Shown here: piece by piece, positions 49,201 through 61,500 of the stretch
How positions within the stretch are numbered: position 1 is the stretch's first letter
Layout: each line of letters opens with the position of its first letter
Source of the DNA: Cryptomeria japonica
Lineage: Eukaryota; Streptophyta; Pinopsida; Cupressales; Cupressaceae
DNA length: 64,000 nt
Assembly: GCF_030272615.1 (NCBI RefSeq)
Contig: NC_081406.1
Location: 112,623,783 to 112,687,782 of the forward strand
Direction: 5' to 3'
Notes under the pieces: generated by a model
Told to the model about the DNA's origin: nothing
The model's database searches: none
What the model saw: only the letters and a program-made list of their open reading frames with translations
Position numbers and translations under genes: made by a program

Positions 49201-51137
49201 TAGGTGATTCATCACAGAGTCTATAATGATCTTTCTAGCCTTTGTGCCATTTTTCTTCCATTGAGTTTTCTCAGTATCATCGGAAGGCTCGGGCATATCA
49301 CTTTCCTCAAAATCAAGAAGATCATTCTCCTCTAATGCAATGAGTACCCTGGGTTTCCAAGAGTTGAAGTTTGAGGCTCCATCAAGCTTATCTTCTACCT
49401 TGACACAGTTCACCATCTTCTTTTTCTGCACAAATTCTCCTTTAAAGATCTGCCCTTAAGTCTGAAATAATTTGCAACCTTAGATCTGCAATACTTTGCC
49501 TTAAAGATCTGCCCTAGATGAAAAGTTTACTTGACTGCTTAAGCAAATCTGATCAGATCTTTTCTTATACCTTCTCTTATACCATGTTAGTTTTAGGATC
49601 AGAAATGAAATAAGGAGAAATACGCTTACAACTCAGGCCCAACACAAGGTCAAATTTGATACAATGAATAATAGCACCTCTCCTAGATGCAAAGATACAA
49701 ATGAATATGTTTCTCCTTGAAATCGGTCTGCTGCTACAAAATGATGATCTGCTGCTACAAGATGATGATCTACTGCTACAAGTGCGAACATTCTTCTTGG
49801 AATGTGAATTGTGTTCAAGTGATTGTTGATTATCAAATGAGATGAAATCACCTCTCATATATACAAGGATAGGCGACCTCTTCACTAGGATGTTGTGCCT
49901 TAAATGTCCCAGCTTCAATTAAGTTTTTAACAACCATATTTAAAAAATTAAATGTGACTAGGAATTCATTGATACTATTGTGTGTGCTAAACCCTTGGGA
50001 GTAGGCACTTGTTGTCATTAAAGTTGTAGCATATTACTGAAACCAAATCAGCAAAAGGTCACTTCCCTGACACTGTTTATTAATGTTCCACTGAACATTA
50101 AAGTAACATACCAGTCTAGCTATATCAAATTTCCTGGGAAATATGTCAATAAGAAAGCCATCCACCCTTCTGATTTCTCTACATCTCAGGCTTCTATATC
50201 CCAAGAAACACCACCCACAATTCCTTCAACTTTATTTTCCATGTAATTCTGAAAACTTTAGATATGCAAGAAATCCTTATTTGGTGTATGCTTAGGCTTC
50301 TTCTAGAGTGTGCTAAATTTTGGCAGCGCTGGGCAGTTGATTAATAAAGACCTTTCTGTGGTTGATGAAAAGCTGTCAAAATGTTTCTAAGTTGTTCCTT
50401 TAGCTGTGGAAGCCTGTGAACTAATTGTTGCGAACGTTAGGAAATTTCAATTTTCTTTGTTTCAAAGTTTTAAGTGCTGGAAGAGTTCTTGCTTATGAGA
50501 TTATGACCTAACAACTTAAGTTTAACTTCTACTATTCATCTACAAATGTGGGACTTTTTTGAGTCAATTAAATATTTTTAATTTATTTTAGCTTACCAGT
50601 TTTGGAAGGCTTCTAATGCAAATTTGTTATTGTTTTGCATCCATACCTTTTTTTTCGAATGTTGTTGTTTTGCATTATTACAAGGGTCTGCCCAAAAAAT
50701 TAAAATACTTTTTTTTAATCTGGCAATTATGCATATGTTTTTGTCCTAAATATTTCAAGGCTTTTATAGAACTTGTTTCTTTCTGTTGTCTCTTCAATAG
50801 AACTTTGTGTCTATTTAACTTCATGTAGATTAATCATTCTTTCCTTGGATATTTGCATGCTTTTCTTGTTATTCAATATTTTTTATAATATGTTTTGGCT
50901 GCAGACAAACTAGTATTTAAGGAGATGGCAAGGTCTTGTACACATACAATCTTGGCAGCATGCGGAATAGAGCATTCCAGGCATATGGTGAAACCTTTTG
51001 AAGGAGTATCTTGTTGCCACATTGGTCAATTTCAATCTTCAGTCTTAATGCCTTCATGCTGTTTTAAATGCTTCAATTCTTTTGTAGAAGATTTTATAGG
51101 TAAGACAGTGCAGCAGAAATTAGGAATCAATTTCTAA
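41916..51137 (+). CDS. PHD and RING finger domain protein (four coding exons)
   Basis: Coding exons 41916-43253, 44722-46009, 47080-47094 and 50905-51137 join to exactly 958 codons including TAA. All introns are GT-AG. The product (957 aa) has a basic RGR-type N-terminus, alternating acidic and lysine/serine-rich regions, a C3HC4 RING (about 377-417: CGIC ... CPMC), and a C4HC3 PHD (467-510: CLEC, CDLC, H490, C493, CQAC). A long S/R-rich region follows, then a conserved C-terminus (FKEMARSCTHTILAACGIEH ... CCFKCFNSFV). RING-then-PHD order and the motif IPVRDQVYQPSEEE across exon 1/2 are as in plant relatives of PHRF1. It is probably a nuclear E3 ligase/chromatin-associated factor; this is inferred from domains only. 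The frame also opens at a TTG six bases upstream, but ATG 41916 is the natural start. Confidence 0.92.
44722..46009 (+). CDS. PHD/RING gene, coding exon 2 (PHD finger)
   Basis: It starts after ttcttgtaacag with V447 and ends one base into a codon before the donor gtaagg. The PHD finger is complete, followed by a D/E-rich segment and then an arginine/serine-rich, likely disordered region. The frame stays open beyond the donor to 46182, but the sequence after 46009 looks intronic. Confidence 0.92.
47080..47094 (+). CDS. PHD/RING gene, 15-nt microexon
   Basis: ATTCAGACAGATCAG lies between tttgtttgaacag and gtaaag, strong splice signals. It adds five residues (DSDRS) and is phase 1 on both sides, so skipping it also leaves the frame intact. 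Its inclusion is inferred from the splice signals and is not shown by transcript data. Confidence 0.65.
47935..48240 (-). repeat. 3' LTR of intronic gag-only element
   Basis: It starts TGTTAGTTTTAGG and ends CTAGGTCA on the plus strand. It contains three tandem ctgctacaa(a/g)atgatgat-type units. Confidence 0.85.
48380..48650. repeat. Minisatellite of agtctctcaa(c/t)(a/g)tga units
   Basis: About seven repeats of agtctctcaacatgacgtcc or close variants (cacggagtctctcaatgtga) occur at 30-60-base spacing inside the intronic element. Confidence 0.85.
48728..49416 (-). pseudogene. Copia-type gag of intronic element
   Basis: The minus-strand start is ATG 49416 (MVNCVKVEDKLDGASNF). The N-terminal part KLDGASNFNSWKPRVLIALE with LKSAKEMFDTLKGSYE is the plant Ty1/copia gag (UBN2/DUF4219-like) signature. 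A zinc knuckle CFRCDKYGHFARDC follows near 49005-48965, in another frame because of a shift. No protease or polymerase follows. It would package RNA only with help from an autonomous copia element. Confidence 0.8.
49585..49889 (-). repeat. 5' LTR of intronic gag-only element
   Basis: It matches 47935-48237 nearly throughout. The match ends at ctagg followed by atgttgtg instead of tca. Confidence 0.85.
50905..51137 (+). CDS. PHD/RING gene, last coding exon (conserved C-terminus)
   Basis: It starts after ttggctgcag and completes the GAC codon begun by the previous exon (DKLVFKEMARS). THTILAACGIEH and the paired cysteines CCFKCF are the conserved end of plant homologues. It stops with TAA at 51135-51137. 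Confidence 0.9.
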
Positions 51138-51234
51138 ACAATTTTGGATCAACTTGTACATCCTTAAACATTATTGAGAGGCTTGGGCTCATTCTGCCTA
51201 TATGAAGGTGATCTAATTAGCTCAAGTTTTTTCA

Positions 51235-51240
51235 AATAAA
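51235..51240 (+). terminator. Polyadenylation signal AATAAA
   Basis: AATAAA occurs 98 bases after the stop codon of the PHD/RING gene in T/A-rich sequence, a normal plant position. Cleavage would follow within a few tens of bases. Confidence 0.6.
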
Positions 51241-51259
51241 GGAATAGAGCAATGACTGT

Positions 51260-52440
51260 TGTAAATTGTCTCAAATTGAGGCTAAAAACTGTGACAATGT
51301 GACCTATCTTATGGGGCATGTGTGCCAATTTTCCAGGGTAAAGCAGGGATTAGGGTTTAAAAAGAGCAGGTTGTTGTGGAATTTATTCATAACAATTCAT
51401 TTTATTGATTCTTTCATAAGATGTCTATTCCGATAATACTGACTTAAAATAGTTCTTAGTGACTGATAGGATATATATAATAACAGATGAATGTGATGAC
51501 ATTGTAAATCTAAGCTAAATTCAATGAAAGCAATCAATTGTTGTTTTGGCTTGCTTAAGGGAGTGCTGTAGAAAGTATTTATAAATAGGGCATTTTCATA
51601 ATGACAGAGCAAGTATAGTGGCCATTAATAATCACCAAACACTTGCAAAAGGGTTGAGAATGAGAAGGCATATACCTGCAATTCGCATGGCCCTAAATTG
51701 TCAAAGTGGAAAAGCAGACAATGTACTGTTGTCAATTTCAAAAGAATATTAGATATACTTACATTCTATCACAAAGGATAAATACATCTCCATGCACTTG
51801 ATTAAGTGTCCTATTTCTTGTGGTCTGTAATGTCCCATTCCAGAATGTCCTTATTTTGCTTTAAATAAACATCCTGCTCTCACAATAGGGCTTGCTAATT
51901 AATTACAAATATCATTCTATCCTTACACTATGATTTTGATATATATTTCAGATTTTACATTTATAATATTATTTTGAATATATAAAACTTATTTTGAATA
52001 ACTGAAATTTTTGCTTAAGTTCGGAGTTTTCATCCTTGGATTACTTATCTACGAGGGGTTTCATCTTCAAGATTGTTAAATCTTTAATTCATGCTCCACG
52101 AAGGAAAACAAATAATTATATTGCTGAATCGGCTTTCCTTTATTTAAATTTATCTTCTTATATGCCCCTTTTACTCCAATAGTCATAACCCTTGGGATGC
52201 CTCTTGACTTTTAGTTAATTACTAATTTTCTTTTAGAAGGAAATGGTGGTTAAAGAATTTCTTTATTATAACTAGTAGTTATGGATTATTGTCTTGTCAA
52301 TTGTCACCTAATATTTATTATTCTTGATGGAAATTATTTAAATTTAGGTGGGAGCTTGATAGCCATTCTCAAGATTGCTTGTCCTTGAGCAATTTTAAAT
52401 TAGAATGATCAAAGATGATTGCTCTTTTGCATGTGGCATC
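51260..52440. other. Downstream flank of PHD/RING gene, no gene found
   Basis: AT-rich. tgtaatgtccc at about 51826 resembles the edge of an LTR belonging to the gypsy remnant to the right, but I could not find a paired copy. Confidence 0.4.
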
Positions 52441-54179
52441 CTCCAAAGGTAAATTTCCCTTTAGCATCAAGTGGGGGTAATTTAGGATAGGGTGTGTGGC
52501 TTGTTGTCTCAGTACTTTATTGAAGCATGACACATGAAAAACATTACTAATTCTATTGTTGGTAGCTTCAACTCATAAATTACCTTTTCTATCTTCATGT
52601 AATCTTGTATGGTCCATAAAATCATGGCTTGAGCTTCACACCTCCCTTGCGAGAAGATTGTTGAAAAGGTTGAATAACCTTAGTAAAAGAGTCTCCAACT
52701 GCAAATGTTCTTGGCGATCAACATGTATCTTTTGTTGATTTTGAGCTTGTTTTAAGTTTTCTTTTAGATTGTTTAAAATATCCATACTTTGTTGTTTGCC
52801 CATCCATTTGTGAGTGGTAGCTATTGCTTGGGCTAATTCTATTTCAATAAAAAATAGTTCTTGCCAAAATAAATTAATAAATATATTGTCTCTATCACTA
52901 ATAATATTTTTAGGCAATCCATATAATTTAACTATTTCTTCAAAGAATAGATCAACTACTTGTGGAGCTCTATATTTAGAAGATATGACATTGGAATAAG
53001 CATACTTGATGAGTTGATCTATGACTACAAAAAGACAATCCTTCTCTTGTATTTTCGATAGTGCTATGATTAAAACCATCAAAATATCTTTCTGTTTTTG
53101 TTTTGGAATTGGTAGGGGTTGTGCAACAAACTAGCTTGAAATGTTTGTTCTAAATTGTTTTATTGACAAACCATGAATTCTTTGACATGCTTTAAGACAC
53201 CCCCCTTGAGAACCTTCCTAAAAAATAATTCCCTCACTTGTTTATATGTTTTATAGTATCCTTGATGTCTAGCTAGAGGGAATCATGATATGCCCTTAGC
53301 ATCTTTTCTTTCATCCTTAATCTTGGGATTGTATATATTTGATCTTTATAAAGAATGAGTTCCTTAACTACCTATTACATACCATCATGCATCTTACCTC
53401 CAATATGTCATTAGCCATAGTATCTTTGGCATAGTCTATTAATAGAAGTTTCAACCAACAAAGATATCCATCATAGAGCATAAATGAGGTCTTCAAGACA
53501 ACGCATCAACCACAATATTATTCTTTCCCTTCATTAATTCAATAGCAAAATCACAAGCTTGTAACTTGCTTATCCATTTTTAACGCGTATCATTCAAATC
53601 TTTTTAATTTAAGAACCTTAGACATTCATGGTCTATCTTTACCACAAATTTCATACAAACCATGTATAGCCTAAACTTTGCTAATGTATGCATGATGACA
53701 AACATTTCTTTGTTATAAATAGAGTATTTCTTTTTAGATTCCTTAAGCTTATGAGTCTCAAATGCTATTGAGTGTTTCTTTTTGCATTAATACTGTTGCG
53801 ATGCCTTCTCATGAAGCATCACATTCTAATTCAAATAAGAGAAAGAAGTCGGGGAACAATGTAGGAACTCATTACCTCTTTGAGTTTTTCAAAAGCTCTT
53901 TGTGCCTCTTCACTCCATTAAAATGCTCCTTTTTTAGGTAAGTTTGTTATTGGGGCAACCAATTGTGAGAACCCTTGACAAACCTCATGTAATAACTAAG
54001 TGCCACAAAATTTTCTTAAATGTGACAAGGTCTTAAGTTGAGGCCAATCTACTATTGCCTTGATCTTCTTATCTATACTGCCACCTTGACATTAATCTTA
54101 TACCCCGAATATAATATATGTCATTTCAAACTCACATTTGGATGCCTCGGCAAATAGTGATTGTTGCTCAAGTATTTCC
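52440..54179 (-). pseudogene. Ty3/gypsy pol remnant: RT end, RNase H, integrase
   Basis: In minus order: SLFAEASKCEFEMTYIIFG (RT end, about 54165-54100), KIKAIVDWPQLKTLSHLRKF and WSEEAQRAFEKLKEVM (RT connection/RNase H, about 54070-53880), IDHECLRFLN and CDFAIELMKGKNNIVVDALS (about 53630-53530), then integrase CLFVVIDQLIKYAY, LPKNIISDRDNIF and FWQELF (about 53040-52860), and a C-terminal SCFNKVLRQQ near 52530. The integrase is missing a segment after QELFF, where sequence jumps ahead in the normal alignment. Stops and shifts throughout show that it is an old dead copy. It is broken at 54180 by another LTR. Confidence 0.85.
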
Positions 54180-54856
54180 TGTTGGAAAATATGCAACCAT
54201 ACAATGACAATTTCTACATAACCCAAATAAGAAATCAATGCAAACAAGTACTCAGAATCCACATGAAAAAGAATAGACAACATAACAATCACAGATGACA
54301 TGAGATATACCCTAGAAAAACCCTCATGAGGGAAAAACCCAACCTCCAATTTAAGCATCCATCCACTATGTATTATACAACAATGCGATGTTACAATACA
54401 CCCATGAATACCTCTAAATCACAAGCCATCTACAAACACTCCATGTGAACAAGCATGCAACCACACATCCCATGCCATGCTTCAAAACTCCACAAATGCT
54501 AACTTGGCTAATCTGCTAACCTGCCAACCTTAAACAACTACCCATGAGATTGTTTTTATAAAATCAAGCTCCCAGAAAATCACCAAGTGATATTACATAA
54601 AACCATGGGATTACAAACCATTGACCCCACATTTAATATTGGGCACTAAGTTTTCACTTAAATAAATTATTTTTTCTCAATATTAAATTAATACAATATA
54701 ATATCCCAATGTTACAATACAACTCATCAAGTGCCCCAAGAATGGAATCTCTACGTGATGCACACCCATCTAGGTTCCCCTATGTGCACCACACATAATA
54801 ATAAAATAATATAATTACAAACATTATGCAAGATATACAACACCTAATTCCTAACA
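54180..54856 (-). repeat. LTR inserted in gypsy pol remnant
   Basis: Ends are TGTTGG at 54180 and CTAACA at 54856. The minus strand just inside reads ACAAGTAGCAAAA, resembling a weak copia-type polypurine tract. I found no second copy before 57265, so it may be one LTR of a longer element covering 54857-57265, or a fragment. Confidence 0.55.
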
Positions 54857-57265
54857 TTTTGCTACTTGTATACATTGCATAGGGGGCAATAAGTAAGCTC
54901 AAACATGAACAAGGGAACAATCCCTCTAGCCACATATACCATCAAGGAATCAAAGCGCTCCATGTGCTCCATCAATGTACCTACAACTAGAAACAAAGTG
55001 ATCACCATATCAAACATGAATGCTCTCATCCTCCATCATGCCACTGCCACTACACAAAAACAAAAAGCCATCCAAAGAGAAGCCACACAATCTATCACAA
55101 CAAAGCATAAGTCTTGCCTCAACTGATATCCCAAACATAAACACTCAATCCAAATATATCAAATGCATTAGTAGTTGTCAAGAAACCAATATCCATAGCT
55201 GAAATAACACCCACAACAAGTGCTAATACAACTAGCCATCCATACCTCCAAGGTATATAAAACATATCAAGTGAATCCAATGTCATCAACATATACAACC
55301 CATAACATGCAACCATAAGCTCCAAATTCTATACCTACCACATATACACCCAAAAACTCCCACTACATAGGTAATGTCAAATCCAAAAAATAATTAAGAC
55401 ATCCAAAGATCCACTAATAGCATCGTATAGAAAGTGTAATCATAATCATGTAGTATCAAGGAACATCCACAACAATATGCATAACTTGTAAACCAATAAC
55501 TCGTAAATACAACTCTCACCACAAGTCTTCAATGCTCTCCCATTTTCTCCACAACCAACAATAAAAAGAGATAAAGGAACCTCCATTTCATCTTCCACAT
55601 GACAACACAAGACCAAAAACATAGTGATCACCATAACTCCAACCGAACCTCAAATCCAATGTAATGTGAAACCAAACATCAAAGAAGATAACCAAGAACA
55701 AAGAGAGAAACTGCAAATCAAAACCTGTAGCATGTCCTTCTACATACAACTCTAAATGCCAACCGTGTCAAGTGTGAACCTCTCCAAAAAACCTCAAATA
55801 GAATAGCATAAACAACACTCATCCATTCAATCCCATAAGATCAATAAAACATCCACATCATGTAAGCCTCTCTAACTGAGAAGGTCAAACCAAATATCCA
55901 TCTCCAATCCAAGGGAATAATCCCAATATCTCTTAAACTCAACATCAATGAATGCCATCATAAATGAACCATAATGCATAAGGAGATAAACATGCTACAC
56001 ACACACTCCTCAAATGAACCATCTAGAACCAAATGACTGTAGCTCAAGATCCATATGCACGAGAAGACATAAATCATAGTGCTCTTGAAAGTAACAATGG
56101 GAAATACCTCTCAAGTGATTAATTGTTGAGTAGACCATAAGTGCGGGATGCGAATGCTCCTCCAAGACATCCAAGTCATCATGACTCATCTAAGAACAAA
56201 CTCCTCATAGGTCCATGTTGGACTCACTTCCAACCAAGGTGTAGGCTCCTCAAATTTTTCTATTGAAAACCTCATCAAGATTATCCATCTCAACAAATGT
56301 CTCTAATAAAAAGAGAACTCCAATCCTCACCTACATCTCCAAGTATCTATGAGTACTTGTAACTAAAAAATCCATGCCAAACTCCAAATCCAACATGAGA
56401 TCACCATGAAGTAATTAAGAAAATGATCATGTAATCAATACAAAGAGAACTGAACAAGATCAATGTTAAAGCTCCAACCATAGAATCAAGAACATAAACA
56501 TGACAACATGATCTAGCCATCCCCTCCCAGGAGATAACATGCTCCAGATGTACATATCAAATAATAGTATCATGCCCAAAATCTAAATGCACATTTAGAG
56601 CAAATCATGACATAATAACAACCGTCCTTTCAAACAAGGATAACATGTTAAATGAAAGTATAAATCACACCTCAACCAAGGGCTCCATGAGTCCCCCAAG
56701 ATGTCCACATCCCCAAATATCGTGAAGATCACCATCTCCTACAAGTGAACATGCAAATGTGAAAGACCCTTCTACAACAATAGGATTTAAGGACTCTTCC
56801 AAGCATTTGTATAACTAAAAAAGATCATCCATCATCTAATGGTGAGTCCCCATCATTGCCAATAATTCCCATTGAACCATGATATTGTGTCATAAATGAC
56901 ATCGTGATAGCCATCTCCTGAATGAAGATCATCCAAGTCTACACATGTACAACTAAAAATTCAATAACATCAAGTGAAACCAAGAAGATACAAAATCTCC
57001 AAACATCACTGTCACTAGCTTCCACTAAAAGTGTAAACAAGCTATCCATGATATCATGTTAAACCTTCCTCTACATTAGAATCAATCAAGGCCTTCACAC
57101 AATCAAAGAACTTAAAATGCATATCATGAGCTCTCAAATGCCAAGGTAAAACCACAATCCTCAAACAACAAGATACACCGCCATAATTCAAAATAATGAG
57201 CACCAACGAAGGACCTACAAATCCAATCATGTCATGCCGAAATCCCTAAGCACAAGGAACATCCA
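54857..57265 (-). other. Probable internal sequence of a degenerate LTR element, no gene found
   Basis: A-rich on the plus strand with many short caaatgca/catcca/accatc words. No frame of more than about 75 codons, and none resembles a known protein. Most likely a degenerate or non-coding retroelement interior. Confidence 0.4.
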
Positions 57266-58266
57266 TGACATTATTATTAGAATCAAAGATCATTGAGAGG
57301 TGGGGGGAGGGGGGGGGGGGAAGTGAATCAGTGATCTACCGGAAATCAAATCCACAAACTTATTCTTTATCCACTGGTTAGTAATGCATGCCTGGAAAAA
57401 AATAAAAACATGCAGTAAATAAACCACAAATCCACAACACTAGAATTTTTACGTGGAAACCTGGAAAGGGAAAAACCACAGTGGAGCTGAAACCCACAAT
57501 ATTCATATACTATGGCCATGAGTACATAAATATTACATAGATGGGTAATGCACTTGCATTCAAGCTCACTACCTAGAGCTCACTGCTCGATTACAATTGC
57601 CCAGAAGGCTACAACCTTTAGGGAAGTCTCACTGACTTACAATTTGATTACAATGAGGAAATACAATGAAATGAACTCTCAAGTAGCATCTAATAATGCA
57701 AGAATGAGTTCCGGTTAAGCACTGAATCTCTGACTGTCTTCACTTTGCTAAATACTCTGTTTCTGTCTCAGTCAACTACCAGATTATCTATCAACCAAAT
57801 GCACACGTGAAACTACGCTCAATCACACCAAAACTGATCACCACACTGGTCTAACATAAAAAAACCAATCACCAATTCGATCTTATATATCCGGTCTTAA
57901 CATAAAAGTAATCTCCTTCAAGTCGGCTTCAAGAAGTGTAACATGTAGCTCCAATTCAGCTTCAATATCGAACAAAACATAGCACCAGACTAAAAGATTG
58001 TTTTCACATGCTTCCTAAGGATCTTCCCATTCATCGAGATCACAAAAAAATCACCAAAAACATCGCAATCACCGGAAATCATTCCGGACCCAAATATTAC
58101 CGAAATGCCTTGTTTTACAGGTTAACAGCCTATCAGTTAATTCTAGCTTCCGGATACGATGAATCACGACTGCCGAATCGAATCTCCAAGAAGAGTTACC
58201 ATCAATGACAACCCTAGACCATAAATAAAGCATCAGAAGTCACCAGATGAGTGTCAATTGCCAACA
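57266..58266 (-). repeat. E2 3' LTR (left edge estimated)
   Basis: It shares layout with the element B LTR: attgagaggtgggggg plus gtgaatcagtgat near the left end, then cgtggaaacctgg and gggaaaaaccacagtgg, and CCAACA at the right end. The G run at 57301-57320 is unusually long. No second copy lies in the window. Confidence 0.6.
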
Positions 58267-58280
58267 ATCTCCCCCTTTGG
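58267..58280 (-). other. E2 polypurine tract
   Basis: The minus strand reads CCAAAGGGGGAGAT directly before TGTTGGCA, the same arrangement as in element B. Confidence 0.85.
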
Positions 58281-58519
58281 CATTGATGCAAGACCAATGA
58301 AAAATGTCTAAGTGTTGAAACTTGTGAAACTTGTACAATGGATCAAGAATGAAAGAATTATAAGGCTCCCCCTTAGATCAGCAATCCAAAAATCTGCATC
58401 ACCAAACTGTACACTCTATACAAAATTTGTTTGTACATTTTTCACCTTATCTCTCCCCCTTTGACAACAATGCCAAAGATGAGGTGTTGCCCAATATTGA
58501 TATACAAACGACAAACATT

Positions 58520-61500
58520 TTACAAATACTTGAAGAGGTCAACATAAACAATCTTCAAAAATCCCAGTTGAGTATCCCACCCACTCTTCAGGTTATCGAA
58601 AACTGTGATAAATGCATTAAATACAGTAGCATGAATTTCTAATTCTCTCAAATCTGATGGTACAAGCCGGGCCATTTCCTTCATATAGTTCGCCTTATTA
58701 CTTAGCATATTATCTGATGTCATGGAAATGGGGACAAGGCAACAACAAAGTTCAATGTTAATAAGTTAGTTTCAACCATAAAACAAAAACAAAGAACTAA
58801 AAACCATTCCAAACATATCAAAAGAGATTTCAAAAAGCATGAAAGAAGTTTAACAAAACAAAAGAAAGGAGAAGAGCTTCCTTAAGATGCTTCCATGATG
58901 CCTTTTGATGCTTCTCCCTTGTTTCTCCCCTCTCCAAGTCCCAAATGAGTTTAGCTCTCAGCTTTTAGCAATAGCCATGGATGCTATATGGAGATTCAAG
59001 ATGGTTGGATATGATAAACAAATGTTATGCAAGTGTAGATAGTGATGCTATGAAAAAGATCTATGCTAATACCTGTATAGAAACAATACTCTAATGCTTT
59101 TTCCTTTTCTTGAGGATAAGGGTTCTATTTATAGAAGAAATGGGGAAATGAAGGGTTAAGATTGAGCAATCTTAACAAGGGTTAGGATTGAAAGATATTC
59201 AATCCATGTGAGACTTTCAACCCAATCCCATGTTGACAAGTGTCACCATGAGGAGGCTTGAGAGGAGAGATAAGGAGCATTAAATGCTTAAGGGGACATG
59301 ATGGTTACCCTAGGGGGTTGGGTTAGGGTTAGGTCAATGGATATTCCTTTTATCCAAGGGATAAATGAATGTGCAAGGGTTAAATGGTTACCTTAGTCAA
59401 AGAAATAAATGCTTTGAAGAGACCCATGAGTCAAAAGGATGGTTAAGTTAGAGGAAAGTCTCCAACCAAAGGTAAAAGGTGAGTTAACCATAAATGGTTA
59501 TGTAAGAGACTTTAATGGTTTGGAAGACTTTAGAGGTTAACCATTTGAAGACATAAAGCCTTTAATGGTTATTGAAGAATTTGGAGGTTTTTGAGAAGTG
59601 ACTTCCTTTTATTTATAAATGTGACAATGATTAGGATAGGATTAGGCCAATAGAAGAGTTAGAAGAATCTAGAAGGGATTTAGGCATGGAAGTGGATTTT
59701 GTAGGAGAATGCAAGTGGGAGGAATTTTTGGATTTTCAATTGAAGTAAAATCATTTATTTCAATTAAATGGTGTAATTTGCATTTGGATAGATATTTAAA
59801 TAAATAATTTATTTAAATGTGAATGTGAATTTTGGATTTTATTTAAATAAATCTTAATTTATTTACATGAGAAAAAGGAAGATAAAGCATTAAATGCTTG
59901 AAGACTTTGAGGGAAATCATTAAAGGCTTAAGAAGACTCTAGAAGGAAGCCATTGAGTTTGGAGACTTTAAGGGAAACCATTAAAGGCTTGAGAAGACTC
60001 TAGAAAGAAGCCATTAAGTTCGAAGACTTTAAGGGAAACCATTAAAGGTTTCAAGTGGGTGAGGATAAATAGGATTTTAAATAAATAATTTATTTATGTA
60101 AAATAGTTGTGCAACTTGCATTTGTAGGAAAATGCAAGTGGGTGGAGGATAAAGGTGATTTAAATAAATGTTAATTTATTTAAATGTGAGAGATGAGATT
60201 TTGGGGGATTTAAATAAATATATTAATTTATTTAAATGTGAGAGAAGATTTAATTAAACAAATATGATTTATTTATTTAATTAATGGTTTGAATTTGGTT
60301 AAGTGACTAAAATAAAATAAATTGAATAATTTATTTAATTAATAGGAGAAGAGGGTTAAGGTAAATTAATTAAATATTTATTTAATTAATTATTGATTGA
60401 TGGTTAAATAATCGAATAAATACTAAATATTTATTTAATTAAGTGGACAAATTTGTGTCTACAATATCTAATTAGATGGCAATTAGGTTATGGAGTTACC
60501 CACTTTCCTCAAAATTTTCTCCTTATCCGCTTGAAGGCTTGAGATATGATCATTTAAGACTATAATATGTCCTTCAATACTTCTGGTTAATGTTACATTA
60601 GGGTCAAAAGACTGAGAAATACTAGCAAGCTTGCCTTGGCAGACACCTATTTGTTTATCAATATCAATAGTTAACTTAGGAAAAATGAGGCAAGATTTAT
60701 ACAATTTACCCTCTTTTGACAATGTGTTAGAAATAGTTTGCAATGTCTTATTCAGTGTTACCCTATCATCTTCAATCATTTCCAGGAACATTTATTTTCT
60801 AACCTGTCCAAAACTTTCTGTTTAGCTGTCTTCTCCAAAGAATCAAAATTGGTATTTACACTGTTAATCAATTGTAATAATTTACCGGAGGGGCTGTTAT
60901 TTGAATTTAACTATACATTGGAAGCCACCTTCTGCAAAACATCTATAGACATCAAAAATATATTTTTGTCTTCATTCTCTAATTTCATCAGATCTTGACT
61001 GGCTTGAGCTTGCAGTGCAACAACAAGCATAAGATTTTCAGCAGGAGACATCTTCCCAAGATCAATTGAGCCATCAAGATTGATCAGAATCTGAGGCGGG
61101 ATCCCTGTAACCGAAGGAGTGGCAATTTATGGATCATCTATGTCTTTACCTTTGTCCACCTTAGTTACCTCAAACTCTCCTGGAGCAACATCCTTCTTCT
61201 CTCCCTTATCCCCTTTATCCGTTGCACCAGTGGCGCCACTTGGTGCAATATAAACCTGTTGAATTACAGGGGTTGCAGAGCTATCTATCACGAGAGGATT
61301 GTCAGTGGTCTCAACATTGAGTGTGGTATTATCATGGTCTTCTGGTTGATCTTCAAATTGAGTCTCAGCCTTCTGACTTTCGGAAACACCTTTCTTATCT
61401 TCCGACTGAGATGGTTTAAATGTATCTTTGTACATAAGGTCATTTTGAATAATCTTTTTCCATATCTCCTCTGTCTCTTTCCTCACCTCCTTTACATTCG

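Larger units (their letters stand above)
47935..49889 (-). mobile_element. Small gag-only LTR element (TR-GAG-like) in PHD/RING intron 3
   Basis: LTRs of about 305 bp at 47935-48240 and 49585-49889 differ by roughly a dozen bases. The minus strand has a TGGTATAAGAG primer-site-like sequence beside the right LTR (a variant of the initiator-Met site) and a G-rich polypurine tract beside the left LTR (AGGGGGGGT). The internal 1.34 kb encodes only a Ty1/copia-type gag and a minisatellite. The outermost three bases of the right LTR differ from the left (agg-atg versus agg-tca), and I found no clear target duplication. It lies antisense to the host gene and leaves its exons intact. Confidence 0.85.

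Noticed and set aside
55119-55634. Two minus-strand frames of 60-70 codons in 54857-57265
   Set aside because: Short, composed of common words in a repeat-like stretch, and with no motif.
57301-57320. G-run, possible sequencing or quadruplex feature
   Set aside because: The same position in element B LTRs has shorter G runs, so it is a length-variable homopolymer of the LTR family.
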